From CAYURR01 sp964446745 (lineage in GTDB: Bacteria > Bacillota > Clostridia > Lachnospirales > WQUN01), in contig CAYURR010000071.1 of NCBI GenBank assembly GCA_964446745.1, forward strand, positions 1 through 14,443: a DNA stretch of 14,443 nucleotides, written 5' to 3'. Under the pieces are notes generated by a model that worked only from the letters and a program-made list of their open reading frames with translations, made no database searches and was not told the DNA's origin. Of the stretch, positions 7,337 through 13,252 are shown piece after piece (positions within the stretch are counted from its first letter, which is position 1; every line of letters starts with the position of its first letter). Both the position numbers and the translations under genes were made by a program.

Positions 7337-8437
7337 TTATAGATATGATCTCTTGTAAAACGGCAGTTCCACAACCATTGCATTTAACTTCCTGCCGCGT
7401 ACGTCTATAACGAGCCGTGTTCCTACTTCCGTCAGAGAGGGTTCGGATGTATCCACGAGTGCCATCGCAACGGCCTTTCCCAAAAACGGGCAATGTGTTC
7501 CGGAGGTCACATACCCCAGCCTCTTACCTTCCGTGCTAAAAACCTCACAGTTTTCACGCGCTATGCCCTTGTCTTTAAGTACCAGCCCTATGCACCGACG
7601 CTGTGGGTTTATGCATTCCACAAGCGCAGCCTTGCCGATAAAATTTTCCTTTTTTATGCTTACACAAAAATCCAAATCGGCTTCGAACGGGTTGATCGTT
7701 TCCGATAACTCATGACCATACAGTGGCATCGCGGCCTCAAGCCTCAATGTGTCCCTCGCAGCCAGCCCACACGCGATCATGCCGTATTGTTCACCGGCTT
7801 GCATCAGTGTATCCCAAATGCCACCGACATCTTCCTGATCAGCATAGATCTCAAACCCGTCCTCACCGGTATAGCCGTTTCTCGAGATTAGGCATGCCCG
7901 CCCGTCAATCTCGGCATGTTGAACGAAGCTGTAATACCTTTGCGGTATGTACTGTGCAGCGGTGACCTTTGATAGAATGTCTGCCGACATCGGCCCCTGT
8001 AACGCAATCTGCCCGGTGACCTCCGAAATATCTTCCACGGACACCGCACCTGTCAGATGCGATTTGATCCATTCGACATCCTTGTCGTGGTTAGCCGCGT
8101 TGACCACAAGCATATAACCGTCTTCCATACGATACACGAGCAGATCATCCACGACCCCTCCGCTCTCGTTACACATCAAGCTGTATTTTATACGCCCAAT
8201 ACCCAATTTAGTGATATCACTCGTGATCAGGTTCATCACATTTCTAAGTGCATCCTCTCCGCGTATGTAAACCTCGCCCATATGCGAAACATCAAACATC
8301 CCCGCCTTTTCGCGAACGGCCATGTGCTCAGCGATTACGCCCGCCTTATACCTAATTGGCAGCATATATCCCGCATATTCAACCATCTCTGCCGCATTTC
8401 TAATATGACGCTCATAAATTGCTGTTTGCTTTGCCAT
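7337..8437 (-). CDS. gcvT: Aminomethyltransferase (glycine cleavage T protein)
   Basis: Transfers the methylene carbon from aminomethyl-lipoyl-GcvH to tetrahydrofolate, releasing ammonia. The 366-residue protein has AGMFDVSHMGEV (45-56), GGVVDDLLVYR (93-103) with the folate-contacting acidic pair Asp97-Asp98, QGPMSADIL, NGYTGEDGFEIY and GLAARDTLRLEAAMPLYGHEL; the length matches the B. subtilis protein (about 362). The open frame runs to a TTG at 8455, but ATG 8437 is chosen because GGAGG lies five bases upstream and MAKQT matches family N-termini. It is the first gene of the gcv operon. I see no glycine riboswitch in front of it. Confidence 0.96.
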   Translation of the reverse strand: MAKQTAIYERHIRNAAEMVEYAGYMLPIRYKAGVIAEHMAVREKAGMFDVSHMGEVYIRGEDALRNVMNLITSDITKLGIGRIKYSLMCNESGGVVDDLLVYRMEDGYMLVVNAANHDKDVEWIKSHLTGAVSVEDISEVTGQIALQGPMSADILSKVTAAQYIPQRYYSFVQHAEIDGRACLISRNGYTGEDGFEIYADQEDVGGIWDTLMQAGEQYGMIACGLAARDTLRLEAAMPLYGHELSETINPFEADLDFCVSIKKENFIGKAALVECINPQRRCIGLVLKDKGIARENCEVFSTEGKRLGYVTSGTHCPFLGKAVAMALVDTSEPSLTEVGTRLVIDVRGRKLNAMVVELPFYKRSYL

Positions 8438-8493
8438 AAACACCTCCATGCACAATAGCCCGAAACCCCCGCAGCATTCTGGTCTCCCTGGAT

Positions 8494-8521
8494 ATAATAA
8501 GTAAAAAAAGAGTCAAAACAA
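8494..8521 (-). promoter_or_regulatory. Weak candidate promoter for the gcv operon
   Basis: On the minus strand TTGTTT (8521-8516) and TATTAT (8499-8494) are 16 bases apart, about 57 bases upstream of the gcvT start. An overlapping TTGACT at 8516-8511 could also act as a -35, but with a poor -10. The surrounding spacer (8438-8657) shows no gene on either strand and no riboswitch or terminator that I can recognise, yet it must hold the gcv promoter if the operon starts at gcvT. Confidence 0.25.
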
Positions 8522-8657
8522 ACAGTCTACCCATCGGATATAACGTAGGGGAGCAACCATGTTCCAACTCATATATCACTTTAGTACCGTCACTTTAACA
8601 AAATTATGCGTACGATTCAAGAGAAAAATACAACTGCTATTTCGTTGTGAAGGGACA

Positions 8658-8685
8658 TTGACATAGGAATAAAACGACATATAAT
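8658..8685 (+). promoter_or_regulatory. Consensus sigma-A-type promoter for the plus-strand Rpn gene
   Basis: TTGACA (8658-8663) and TATAAT (8680-8685) are both perfect consensus hexamers, 16 bases apart. The expected start of transcription is near 8692, giving a leader of about 16 bases before ATG 8708. The leader carries an eight-G run (8696-8703), which provides the ribosome binding site. An AGGAGG at 8686-8691 lies just downstream of the -10 and would probably be upstream of the transcript start. Confidence 0.75.
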
Positions 8686-8707
8686 AGGAGGCATAGGGGG
8701 GGGTTAT

Positions 8708-9679
8708 ATGAAACGTCAACGAATGATGAAACCCTTATCAAACACAGTATTCATGGGGATATTTGGTAACTGCGAAAACAACCCGAAATTGGAAGCATCA
8801 CTTCGCGGATTGATCAATGCTATACTCGGTAACAGCCGACCGCATATAACACAGATCGAAAAGGTGCAAGCTGAGGACACAGACCTTGGCGAATATAACG
8901 GTGCCAAGGCCATACGGATTGATCTATTGGTAACAGACTGTAACAAGAGCAAGTACATCATAGAGGTGCAATTGTATACGGATTTGTTTATGATGAAACG
9001 GAACCTGGTTTATATATCTCGCATTATAAATCGTCAGCTCGATAGTGGTGATATGTATAGTAAACTCAAGCCCGTGGTAATGATCAATATAGCCGACTTT
9101 ATTTTGTTTGACGAGCGATATGTACCCAATTATTACAATGTCGGCAATCTGACGCTAAAGGGTACAAACTATATATTTTCGCACGACCTGACGTTCTTTT
9201 TTGTGGAGCTGCCTAAGTTTAAGAGGGCTTTGCAATCAAGCGAGAAGTCACAATCAGATAATATAGAGTTGGATCAGTGGGCAGAATATTTTATGGATTA
9301 TAAGGATGAGTTAAAGAGAAAGGAGTTGTCTAATATGAATGCTGCGATCCAGTCATTTGAAGATGAGTATACACATATGCAGGAAAGTGATGATGTATGG
9401 TTTAAGTACGAAGCCGAACGTCGGAGTATCGAAGCATATATGGCAGGCATACTCTCAGCCATTGAGGAGGCAAAACCCCAGATCATTGAGGCCGCCAAGC
9501 CTCAGATCATTGAGGCCGCCAAGCCTCAGATCATTGAGGCCGCCAAACCCCAGATCATTCAAGAAACCAGGCTACAGGAGAAGCTTTCCACTGCTCGAAA
9601 CATGCTTAACCTTAAGCTCGACATAGAGACGATATGTGCCGTAACGGGCTTGGATAAAGACGTCGTAGAGAAAATTTAA
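8708..9679 (+). CDS. Rpn-family PD-(D/E)XK nuclease (PDDEXK_2 / TIGR01784-type)
   Basis: A 323-residue protein with the typical layout: N-terminal KPLSNTVFMGIFG (8-20), nuclease core with Asp72 in IRIDLL and Glu86-Val-Gln88 in YIIEVQLY, the conserved KPVVMINIADF (121-131), FVELPKF (165-171), a coiled, charged middle, four eight-residue repeats (252-283), and an HTH-like end (ICAVTGLDKDVVEKI). Family members are DNA nucleases annotated as recombination-promoting nucleases or putative transposases; several act in phage defence. It is the only convincing plus-strand gene here, divergent from gcvT and convergent with rqcP, with its own consensus promoter and a terminator four bases after the stop. 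It looks visibly more AT-rich than the metabolic genes around it, in keeping with horizontal acquisition. No terminal inverted repeats mark it as an insertion sequence. Confidence 0.88.
   Translation: MKRQRMMKPLSNTVFMGIFGNCENNPKLEASLRGLINAILGNSRPHITQIEKVQAEDTDLGEYNGAKAIRIDLLVTDCNKSKYIIEVQLYTDLFMMKRNLVYISRIINRQLDSGDMYSKLKPVVMINIADFILFDERYVPNYYNVGNLTLKGTNYIFSHDLTFFFVELPKFKRALQSSEKSQSDNIELDQWAEYFMDYKDELKRKELSNMNAAIQSFEDEYTHMQESDDVWFKYEAERRSIEAYMAGILSAIEEAKPQIIEAAKPQIIEAAKPQIIEAAKPQIIQETRLQEKLSTARNMLNLKLDIETICAVTGLDKDVVEKI
9335..9679 (+). other. Candidate internally initiated RpnS-like antitoxin (C-terminal 114 residues)
   Basis: Met210 of the Rpn frame (ATG 9335-9337) has AAAGGAG upstream (AGGAG at 9321-9325), nine bases from the start: an ideal ribosome binding site inside a coding region. 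Starting here yields a 114-residue protein without any nuclease residues but with the charged helix, the four repeats and the C-terminal HTH-like motif. In E. coli Rpn proteins, a short C-terminal product from an internal start is reported to neutralise the full-length toxin. The boundary falls where the nuclease domain ends, as that model predicts. Expression is not shown by sequence alone. Confidence 0.5.
9461..9556 (+). repeat. Four in-frame 24-bp tandem repeats in the Rpn gene
   Basis: Units at 9461-9484, 9485-9508, 9509-9532 and 9533-9556 encode Ile-Glu-Ala-Ala-Lys-Pro-Gln-Ile (first unit Glu-Glu in place of Glu-Ala). Units two and three are identical over all 24 bases, unit four differs by two synonymous changes, and unit one is more diverged. 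The near-identity at DNA level indicates recent expansion. A 24-base unit keeps the frame, so copy number would alter linker length only. Confidence 0.95.
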
Positions 9680-9683
9680 TAGC

Positions 9684-9733
9684 GATAGAAAAAGGCCGCG
9701 GCGTGTGTTTTCATGCTGCGGCCTTTTTCTATC
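9684..9733. terminator. Bidirectional intrinsic terminator between the Rpn gene and rqcP
   Basis: Bases 9684-9699 and 9718-9733 form a perfect 16-bp stem (GATAGAAAAAGGCCGC with its complement). The pairing continues inward through six more pairs, including two G-T, to 9705/9712, leaving a six-base loop TGTTTT. The GC core is flanked by A5 on one side and T5 on the other, so a U-tract follows the GC stem in both directions. It lies four bases after the Rpn stop and eight bases after the rqcP stop, and closes both convergent units. Confidence 0.93.
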
Positions 9734-9741
9734 CCATCGAT

Positions 9742-9990
9742 TTAACCTTGGTTCATAACGCGGTACATCGTCGAGGCTTCGTCCTTTTTGACTACTTCTT
9801 TTACAGCCGTGACCTCGATCGCGGTCAGGTTACTGCCGAAGCGTATCTCTATAACGTCGCCTTCCTTTATTTCTTGTGAAGCCTTCGCTACCTTGCCGTT
9901 TACATTCACGCGGCCCGCGTCGCAGGCCTCGTTTGCTATGGTACGTCGTTTGATGAGTCTTGATACCTTTAAATATTTGTCTAAACGCAT
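9742..9990 (-). CDS. rqcP: S4-domain RNA-binding protein RqcP/YabO (Hsp15 family)
   Basis: An 82-residue protein made almost entirely of one S4 RNA-binding domain (RLDKYLKVSRLIKRRTIA, 2-19; then AGRVNVNGKVAKASQEIKEGD, about 26-46). B. subtilis RqcP (YabO) joins RqcH on obstructed 50S subunits and helps add alanine tails during ribosome-associated quality control; E. coli Hsp15 is related. ATG 9990 lies seven bases after the third rid gene. The nearest Shine-Dalgarno-like sequence, AAGGA, is about 12 bases away, so translation may depend on coupling. In B. subtilis the gene is followed directly by yabP; here yabP is about 8 kb away. The shared terminator follows. Confidence 0.9.
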   Translation of the reverse strand: MRLDKYLKVSRLIKRRTIANEACDAGRVNVNGKVAKASQEIKEGDVIEIRFGSNLTAIEVTAVKEVVKKDEASTMYRVMNQG

Positions 9991-9997
9991 TTTTAAT

Positions 9998-10465
9998 CTA
10001 ATTCCTTATCTTTATAATCGCGTCGCAGACGATCGGGACGTTCGCGTTTAGCGTCGAAGCACCGACCGCATTACGCGCATGCATGCCTCTCTCACCGAAT
10101 TTCTCGACCATCACATCCGAAAATCCGTCCGCAACCTTATTCATGTCGCCGTTACCTTTAACGGCTGAAACCAAAGCCATTACCTTAATAAAATAGTCTA
10201 CTCTGTCGAGATCACCAAGCGCATCCTGGATCACCTGTAGCATATTTAGCGCTACGAGGCGGCCCGCACGATAGCCCTCCTCAACGGTAAATTCTGCGCC
10301 AATACGACCCACAAACGCGGGTTTGCCATCCTCACCTATCGGAGAAATACCCGTGATGAACAGCAGGTCATCCACGATCTTAAACGGCACCGCTCCGTTA
10401 CCGCGATGCGTCTTTTGAAACTCTATGCCTTGTTCCTTTAATCTATCCTCTACAGAATTTAACAT
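9998..10465 (-). CDS. RidA/YjgF-family protein (third Rid protein of the operon)
   Basis: A 155-residue member of the longer RidA branch (cd02199-like). RidA proteins are homotrimers that hydrolyse reactive enamines and imines to 2-oxo acids. Visible family features are DDLLFITGISP (32-42), GYRAGRLVALNML (64-76), LGDLDRVDYFIKVMALV (83-99), ADGFSDVM and Arg131 in MHARNAVG, the position of the substrate-carboxylate arginine of RidA. The residue matching E. coli RidA Glu120 is Val in my alignment (PIVCDAI), so classic deaminase activity is uncertain. ATG 10465 is chosen over the ATG four codons earlier because GGAGG lies five bases in front of it. A 128-base gap separates it from the preceding SDR; its ribosome site lies in an inverted repeat. 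rqcP follows after seven bases. Confidence 0.88.
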   Translation of the reverse strand: MLNSVEDRLKEQGIEFQKTHRGNGAVPFKIVDDLLFITGISPIGEDGKPAFVGRIGAEFTVEEGYRAGRLVALNMLQVIQDALGDLDRVDYFIKVMALVSAVKGNGDMNKVADGFSDVMVEKFGERGMHARNAVGASTLNANVPIVCDAIIKIRN

Positions 10466-10469
10466 ACTA

Positions 10470-10518
10470 ACCTCCATGCATTATATCATAAATTTTTCAT
10501 GAAAGCGAGCATGGAGGT
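10470..10518 (-). promoter_or_regulatory. Possible translational switch: inverted repeat hiding the ribosome binding site of the third rid gene
   Basis: In the minus-strand transcript ACCTCCATGC (10518-10509) is perfectly complementary over 10 bases to GCATGGAGGT (10479-10470), with a 29-base loop; the second arm contains the GGAGG of the rid gene starting at 10465. The first arm could instead pair over eight bases with ATGGAGGT at 10565-10558, the ribosome site of the leader ORF. The two pairings are mutually exclusive. The first arm lies inside the leader ORF, so translating that ORF would melt the hairpin. Complementarity to a Shine-Dalgarno sequence can arise by chance, and no experiment is implied. 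Confidence 0.4.
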
Positions 10519-10553
10519 CGCGATATGCGTCCTTGCCATCTCCTATCTTTCAC
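10497..10553 (-). CDS. Possible 18-residue leader peptide before the third rid gene
   Basis: GTG 10553 opens an 18-codon frame ending in TGA at 10499-10497. GGAGG lies five bases upstream (10563-10559), in an 11-base stretch ATGGAGGTTAG that is repeated exactly before the third rid gene. The peptide is basic and rich in Arg, Ser and Pro and resembles nothing I know. The codons for Pro-Pro-Cys overlap the arm that could hide the downstream ribosome site. It may be a coupling device, the remnant of a duplicated gene start, or chance. Confidence 0.3.
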   Translation of the reverse strand: MKDRRWQGRISRPPCSLS

Positions 10554-10593
10554 GCTAACCTCCATTTATCAACGCCTATTAAAATCACGCCAT

Positions 10594-11445
10594 TCAAAAT
10601 CTGTCGCGCATAACCGACAACCACTGCTCGTTGGTGTCAGGCGGGAAGCGGCGAGCCTCAAAACGATGCGCCTGGAAATGCGCACCGCCGTCGCTCATTA
10701 CGACCGCTCCCGAGACATTGCGTGCCATATCCGAAGCCAAAAACAGGCTCGCGTTTGCGATATCCTTTACGCTGCCCGCACCGTAATCCGGACACTGACC
10801 CTCTCCGCCTAGCGCCCACTTCAATAGCGTAGCCTCGTCGTCCATGACCTCTCTGAGCCGTCTTTCCGAATCCCGTGTATAGATACCGCCCGGGCACACG
10901 ACGTTCGAGCGTATCCCGTAACGCGCATATTTTGCAGCCAACGCGCGTGAAAACCCGTTGATTGCCGATTTTGAGGACGCGTAGGACAAAAACGAGACGA
11001 TGCCCGCCACCGAGTGTATCGTCGATATGTGAACAAACGAGCCGCCGTTTTGCAGCATGCCCGGCAAGAAGCCCTTGGCCATGCGCATCACACCATGCAG
11101 ATTTACCTGCTGTGTATATTCGAAATCATAGTCTGTGATATTGTCCATCGATGCGCTGTTATTGATGCCCACATTGTTTACGACGATGTCCACCTTGCCG
11201 ACACGCCTTAGTACCTCTTGAATGAAGTGTTCTACATCCTCATGCTTGGACATATCGCAGCGTACAAAGAACGAGTCCGGTGTATGCGCTCGTAATTCCT
11301 CGGCGGTTTCCTGTCCGCTCTCGCGCATGCCGTTGATTGCACAGGTCGCACCATGAAACGCAAAGGTCTTTGCGATCTGCCTACCCATGCCGTGTGCGCC
11401 CGATGTGATTACGGCGACCTTACCCTCCAGCAGCTTATTATGCAT
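10594..11445 (-). CDS. Short-chain dehydrogenase/reductase, catalytically complete (SDR-4)
   Basis: A 283-residue classical SDR, an NAD(P)-dependent alcohol/ketone oxidoreductase. It has the nucleotide motif TSGAHGMGR (14-22), NNVG (90-93), catalytic Asn115, Ser141-Thr142 at the catalytic serine site, Tyr155-x-x-x-Lys159 (YASSK), and PGG near 185. A C-terminal tail of about 20 residues after SDGGAH extends past most classical SDRs. The frame is open to a GTG at 11457, but ATG 11445 is preferred because AGGTGG lies eight bases upstream and MHNKLLEGK matches the N-terminus of SDR-1. It overlaps the preceding, catalytically degraded SDR-3 by eight bases, suggesting a heteromeric pair. Substrate unknown; a sugar acid, polyol or imine/amine intermediate is possible from the Rid neighbours, but this is inference. 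Confidence 0.9.
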   Translation of the reverse strand: MHNKLLEGKVAVITSGAHGMGRQIAKTFAFHGATCAINGMRESGQETAEELRAHTPDSFFVRCDMSKHEDVEHFIQEVLRRVGKVDIVVNNVGINNSASMDNITDYDFEYTQQVNLHGVMRMAKGFLPGMLQNGGSFVHISTIHSVAGIVSFLSYASSKSAINGFSRALAAKYARYGIRSNVVCPGGIYTRDSERRLREVMDDEATLLKWALGGEGQCPDYGAGSVKDIANASLFLASDMARNVSGAVVMSDGGAHFQAHRFEARRFPPDTNEQWLSVMRDRF

Positions 11446-12097
11446 ATGAGATACCACCTTCTATGGGTAAAGCCTCGCCTATAATAAACCTCGACATGTC
11501 GCATGCAAACCATAGCGCGGCCATAGCCGCATCCTGCGCCTGTTGGTCTATGAGTATGCCGCGTTTAATCATCACCGTATTGGAACGCACATGGTATCGT
11601 ATGTAATCCATCGTAACATTTCGAGAAAACGCAAACATCGAGGCCGCAACCGCCGATACCTCCGGCTGCGCTAGCGTATCCGGGTCGTCTACATCGGGGA
11701 TCACGCAGATGATCTCACCGCGACGTTTGTCCTTCATATACGGCACTACGGCCCTTGTAATGCGTATCGCGTTCTTTGTATTCAGCTCGAGCATTTCGTC
11801 AAAGTCTGCCCCGTCGCCATACTCTGCCGCTGCTGTATCCTTATCATCAGCTGGGTAAAACACCGGGCACAGCACCAATATATCCGGACACTGCAACGCT
11901 TGAACAGCCCTTTGGGTGGCCGCATAAAGCTCCTCAAGTCCTGCGCGCCGAATTTCATCCGCATCGATGACCGCAACCTCTGCGCCTTGTGCTTCAAACA
12001 ACTCTGCGACGGCGCGTGTTATCCCCGCGATATTTCCCGCGGAATATTGCCCGTATATTACGGCCTTGCGACCGTTCAACATGCATGAATAGTCCAT
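11438..12097 (-). CDS. Degenerate SDR-like protein lacking the catalytic Tyr and Lys (SDR-3)
   Basis: A 219-residue protein with the SDR fold but not its chemistry. The Rossmann motif is altered (YGQYSAGNIAG, 15-25), the NNAG segment is replaced by LCPVF (76-80), and no Tyr-x-x-x-Lys exists in the region (about 136-160); by alignment to its neighbours the two positions are Val147 and Ala151. The structural Asn106, the SRN segment after the lost motif, and a C-terminal ACDMSRFIIGEALPIEGG matching the SDR end remain, so the fold is preserved and the frame is intact. It starts two bases after rid-2 with no clear ribosome site (probably coupled) and overlaps SDR-4 by eight bases. The likeliest role is a non-catalytic partner of SDR-4. 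Confidence 0.82.
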   Translation of the reverse strand: MDYSCMLNGRKAVIYGQYSAGNIAGITRAVAELFEAQGAEVAVIDADEIRRAGLEELYAATQRAVQALQCPDILVLCPVFYPADDKDTAAAEYGDGADFDEMLELNTKNAIRITRAVVPYMKDKRRGEIICVIPDVDDPDTLAQPEVSAVAASMFAFSRNVTMDYIRYHVRSNTVMIKRGILIDQQAQDAAMAALWFACDMSRFIIGEALPIEGGISYA

Positions 12098-12099
12098 AA

Positions 12100-12570
12100 T
12101 CAGGGTTTAAGCTTTAATATCGTCTCGACCTCGATCAATGCGTGGTGATTCGGGAGATTTCTGGTGCCCATGAGCGTGCGCACATGGCGTCCCCTGCCGC
12201 GTAGGGCCGTATACATGACCTCCGAATAGCCGTCACCAACCTTGTCGATATCATAGAAATCATCCGCTACGCTAATAAGCGCGAGCACCCTTACGATTGA
12301 GTCTACTCTATCAAAGCCGTAGTTCTGACGGATGAAATTCAAATGCAGCAATCCGCAATACTGAGCGGCCTTGTACGCCTCCTCGAGTGAAACCTCCTTG
12401 CCGACCAATCCCGTCCATACCGGATGCCCGTCTAGCGGATCCTCGCAGGCATTGCCCGATATAAACACAAGCCCGTTGTATTCCCTCGATCCTACGAGGC
12501 ATCTGCCCTTGTAATCTATGTATGGGATTTCTATCTCCCCAGCGTGCGTGTCAATTCTTGACAGATCCAT
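12100..12570 (-). CDS. RidA/YjgF-family protein (second Rid protein of the operon)
   Basis: A 156-residue RidA-family protein. YNGLVFISGNACED (31-44), EEAYKAAQYCGLLHL, DRVDSIVRVLALISV (87-101) and GDGYSEVMYTALRGRGRHVRT fit the family. Arg131 occupies the key carboxylate-binding position, and Glu147 (LIEVET) matches E. coli RidA Glu120. Of the three Rid proteins here it alone keeps both residues, so it is the best candidate for a true enamine/imine deaminase. Its N-terminus differs from the other two (short, with a PYIDYKGR segment). ATG 12570 has AAAGGGG six bases upstream and lies inside the last 20 bases of SDR-2. SDR-3 follows after two bases. Confidence 0.87.
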   Translation of the reverse strand: MDLSRIDTHAGEIEIPYIDYKGRCLVGSREYNGLVFISGNACEDPLDGHPVWTGLVGKEVSLEEAYKAAQYCGLLHLNFIRQNYGFDRVDSIVRVLALISVADDFYDIDKVGDGYSEVMYTALRGRGRHVRTLMGTRNLPNHHALIEVETILKLKP

Positions 12571-13252
12571 AAATAACCCCTTTCGCCTTTATTGTTTGTC
12601 CTGTTATATATGACGACATATCCGAAGCCAAAAACAATGCCAGATCGGCGACGGCCTCCGCCGCCTCGGCATTTTCCTCTTCCGGCATGTCCGCTAATAT
12701 TTCATTACAGCGGATATTTGAAAACCCGCCCTCAAATGCGCATACCCTCGTCAGGCCGCCCGATGCAGCCTTTGCCGCCGCGAACATCGGGTCCGCGTCC
12801 TCGCCGACCGACATACGTGTAAACGCCGCCGTCGACGATATGTTTACGATGCTACCATGATTGCGTTGCTTCATACCGGCCCAAAACGCTCGCTCCGTCT
12901 GCATGATACTGCGCTGATGTATCTGCAACAGCAGGTCGTCGTCCGCCTCTGTATAGTCCAGCAGTGATGTCTTTTCAGCTAAAACCTCCGGCATACCCTC
13001 AGGATTGTTCACGAGTACCGAAACGGCATCCTGTGCGCAACGTTCCTTGATCGCCTCGCAAAAGGCTTCCACCGAGGCGCCGTCCGAGAGGTCCATGGGT
13101 AAGCAGCAGATCCCTTGCCGCATGAAATCGACTTCAGACTTTGCGCCGCAGAACACATTCGCGCCCTCTTCGCTCAGACGCAGCACCAACGCGCGCCCCA
13201 ACGCACTGTCCGCATTCAATACCACGGCGTTTCTACCTTCGAGCAACTTCAT
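12551..13252 (-). CDS. Degenerate SDR-like protein with catalytic Tyr replaced by Phe (SDR-2)
   Basis: A 233-residue SDR-fold protein. The usual TGxxxGxG is reduced to NADSALGR (13-20), NNAG is NNPEG (82-86), NISS (137-140) keeps the serine, and the YxxxK motif reads Phe157-Ala-Ala-Ala-Lys161. Losing the tyrosine hydroxyl removes the proton donor, so dehydrogenase activity is unlikely, and weak cofactor binding is expected from the altered glycine motif. The C-terminal LFLASDMSSYITGQTIKAKG is a normal SDR ending, and the frame is intact with GGAGG five bases before ATG 13252. It overlaps the intact SDR-1 by four bases (ATGA) and the following rid gene by 20. A partner subunit of SDR-1 is the simplest reading. 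Confidence 0.85.
   Translation of the reverse strand: MKLLEGRNAVVLNADSALGRALVLRLSEEGANVFCGAKSEVDFMRQGICCLPMDLSDGASVEAFCEAIKERCAQDAVSVLVNNPEGMPEVLAEKTSLLDYTEADDDLLLQIHQRSIMQTERAFWAGMKQRNHGSIVNISSTAAFTRMSVGEDADPMFAAAKAASGGLTRVCAFEGGFSNIRCNEILADMPEEENAEAAEAVADLALFLASDMSSYITGQTIKAKGVIYGSVKN

Noticed and set aside
8550..8565. Imperfect palindrome GGAGCAACCATGTTCC as an operator between gcvT and the Rpn gene
   Set aside because: Only five bases on each side match, and there is no second copy or adjacent regulator gene to support it.
8438..8707. Glycine riboswitch in front of gcvT
   Set aside because: Such elements are common before gcvT, but I cannot find the conserved GGAGAGA or CACCGAAGG-type segments on the minus strand, nor the tandem aptamer layout.
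9461..9556. CRISPR or attachment-site repeats
   Set aside because: The 24-base units are contiguous and in frame inside the Rpn gene, so they are coding repeats.
8486..9741. Insertion sequence carrying the Rpn gene as transposase
   Set aside because: I see no terminal inverted repeats or flanking target duplication, and the 3' end is a normal shared terminator. Rpn proteins are no longer considered typical transposases.
10480..10488. Extended -10 element TGATATAAT on the minus strand before the third rid gene
   Set aside because: The sequence is a good match, but transcription would start about seven bases downstream, inside the GGAGG of the gene, and there is no -35. Chance in an AT-rich loop is more likely.
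11438..13252. SDR-2 and SDR-3 as pseudogenes
   Set aside because: Both frames are intact at full length and in tight overlap with neighbours; the changes are at catalytic and cofactor residues while the fold and C-terminal ends are kept.
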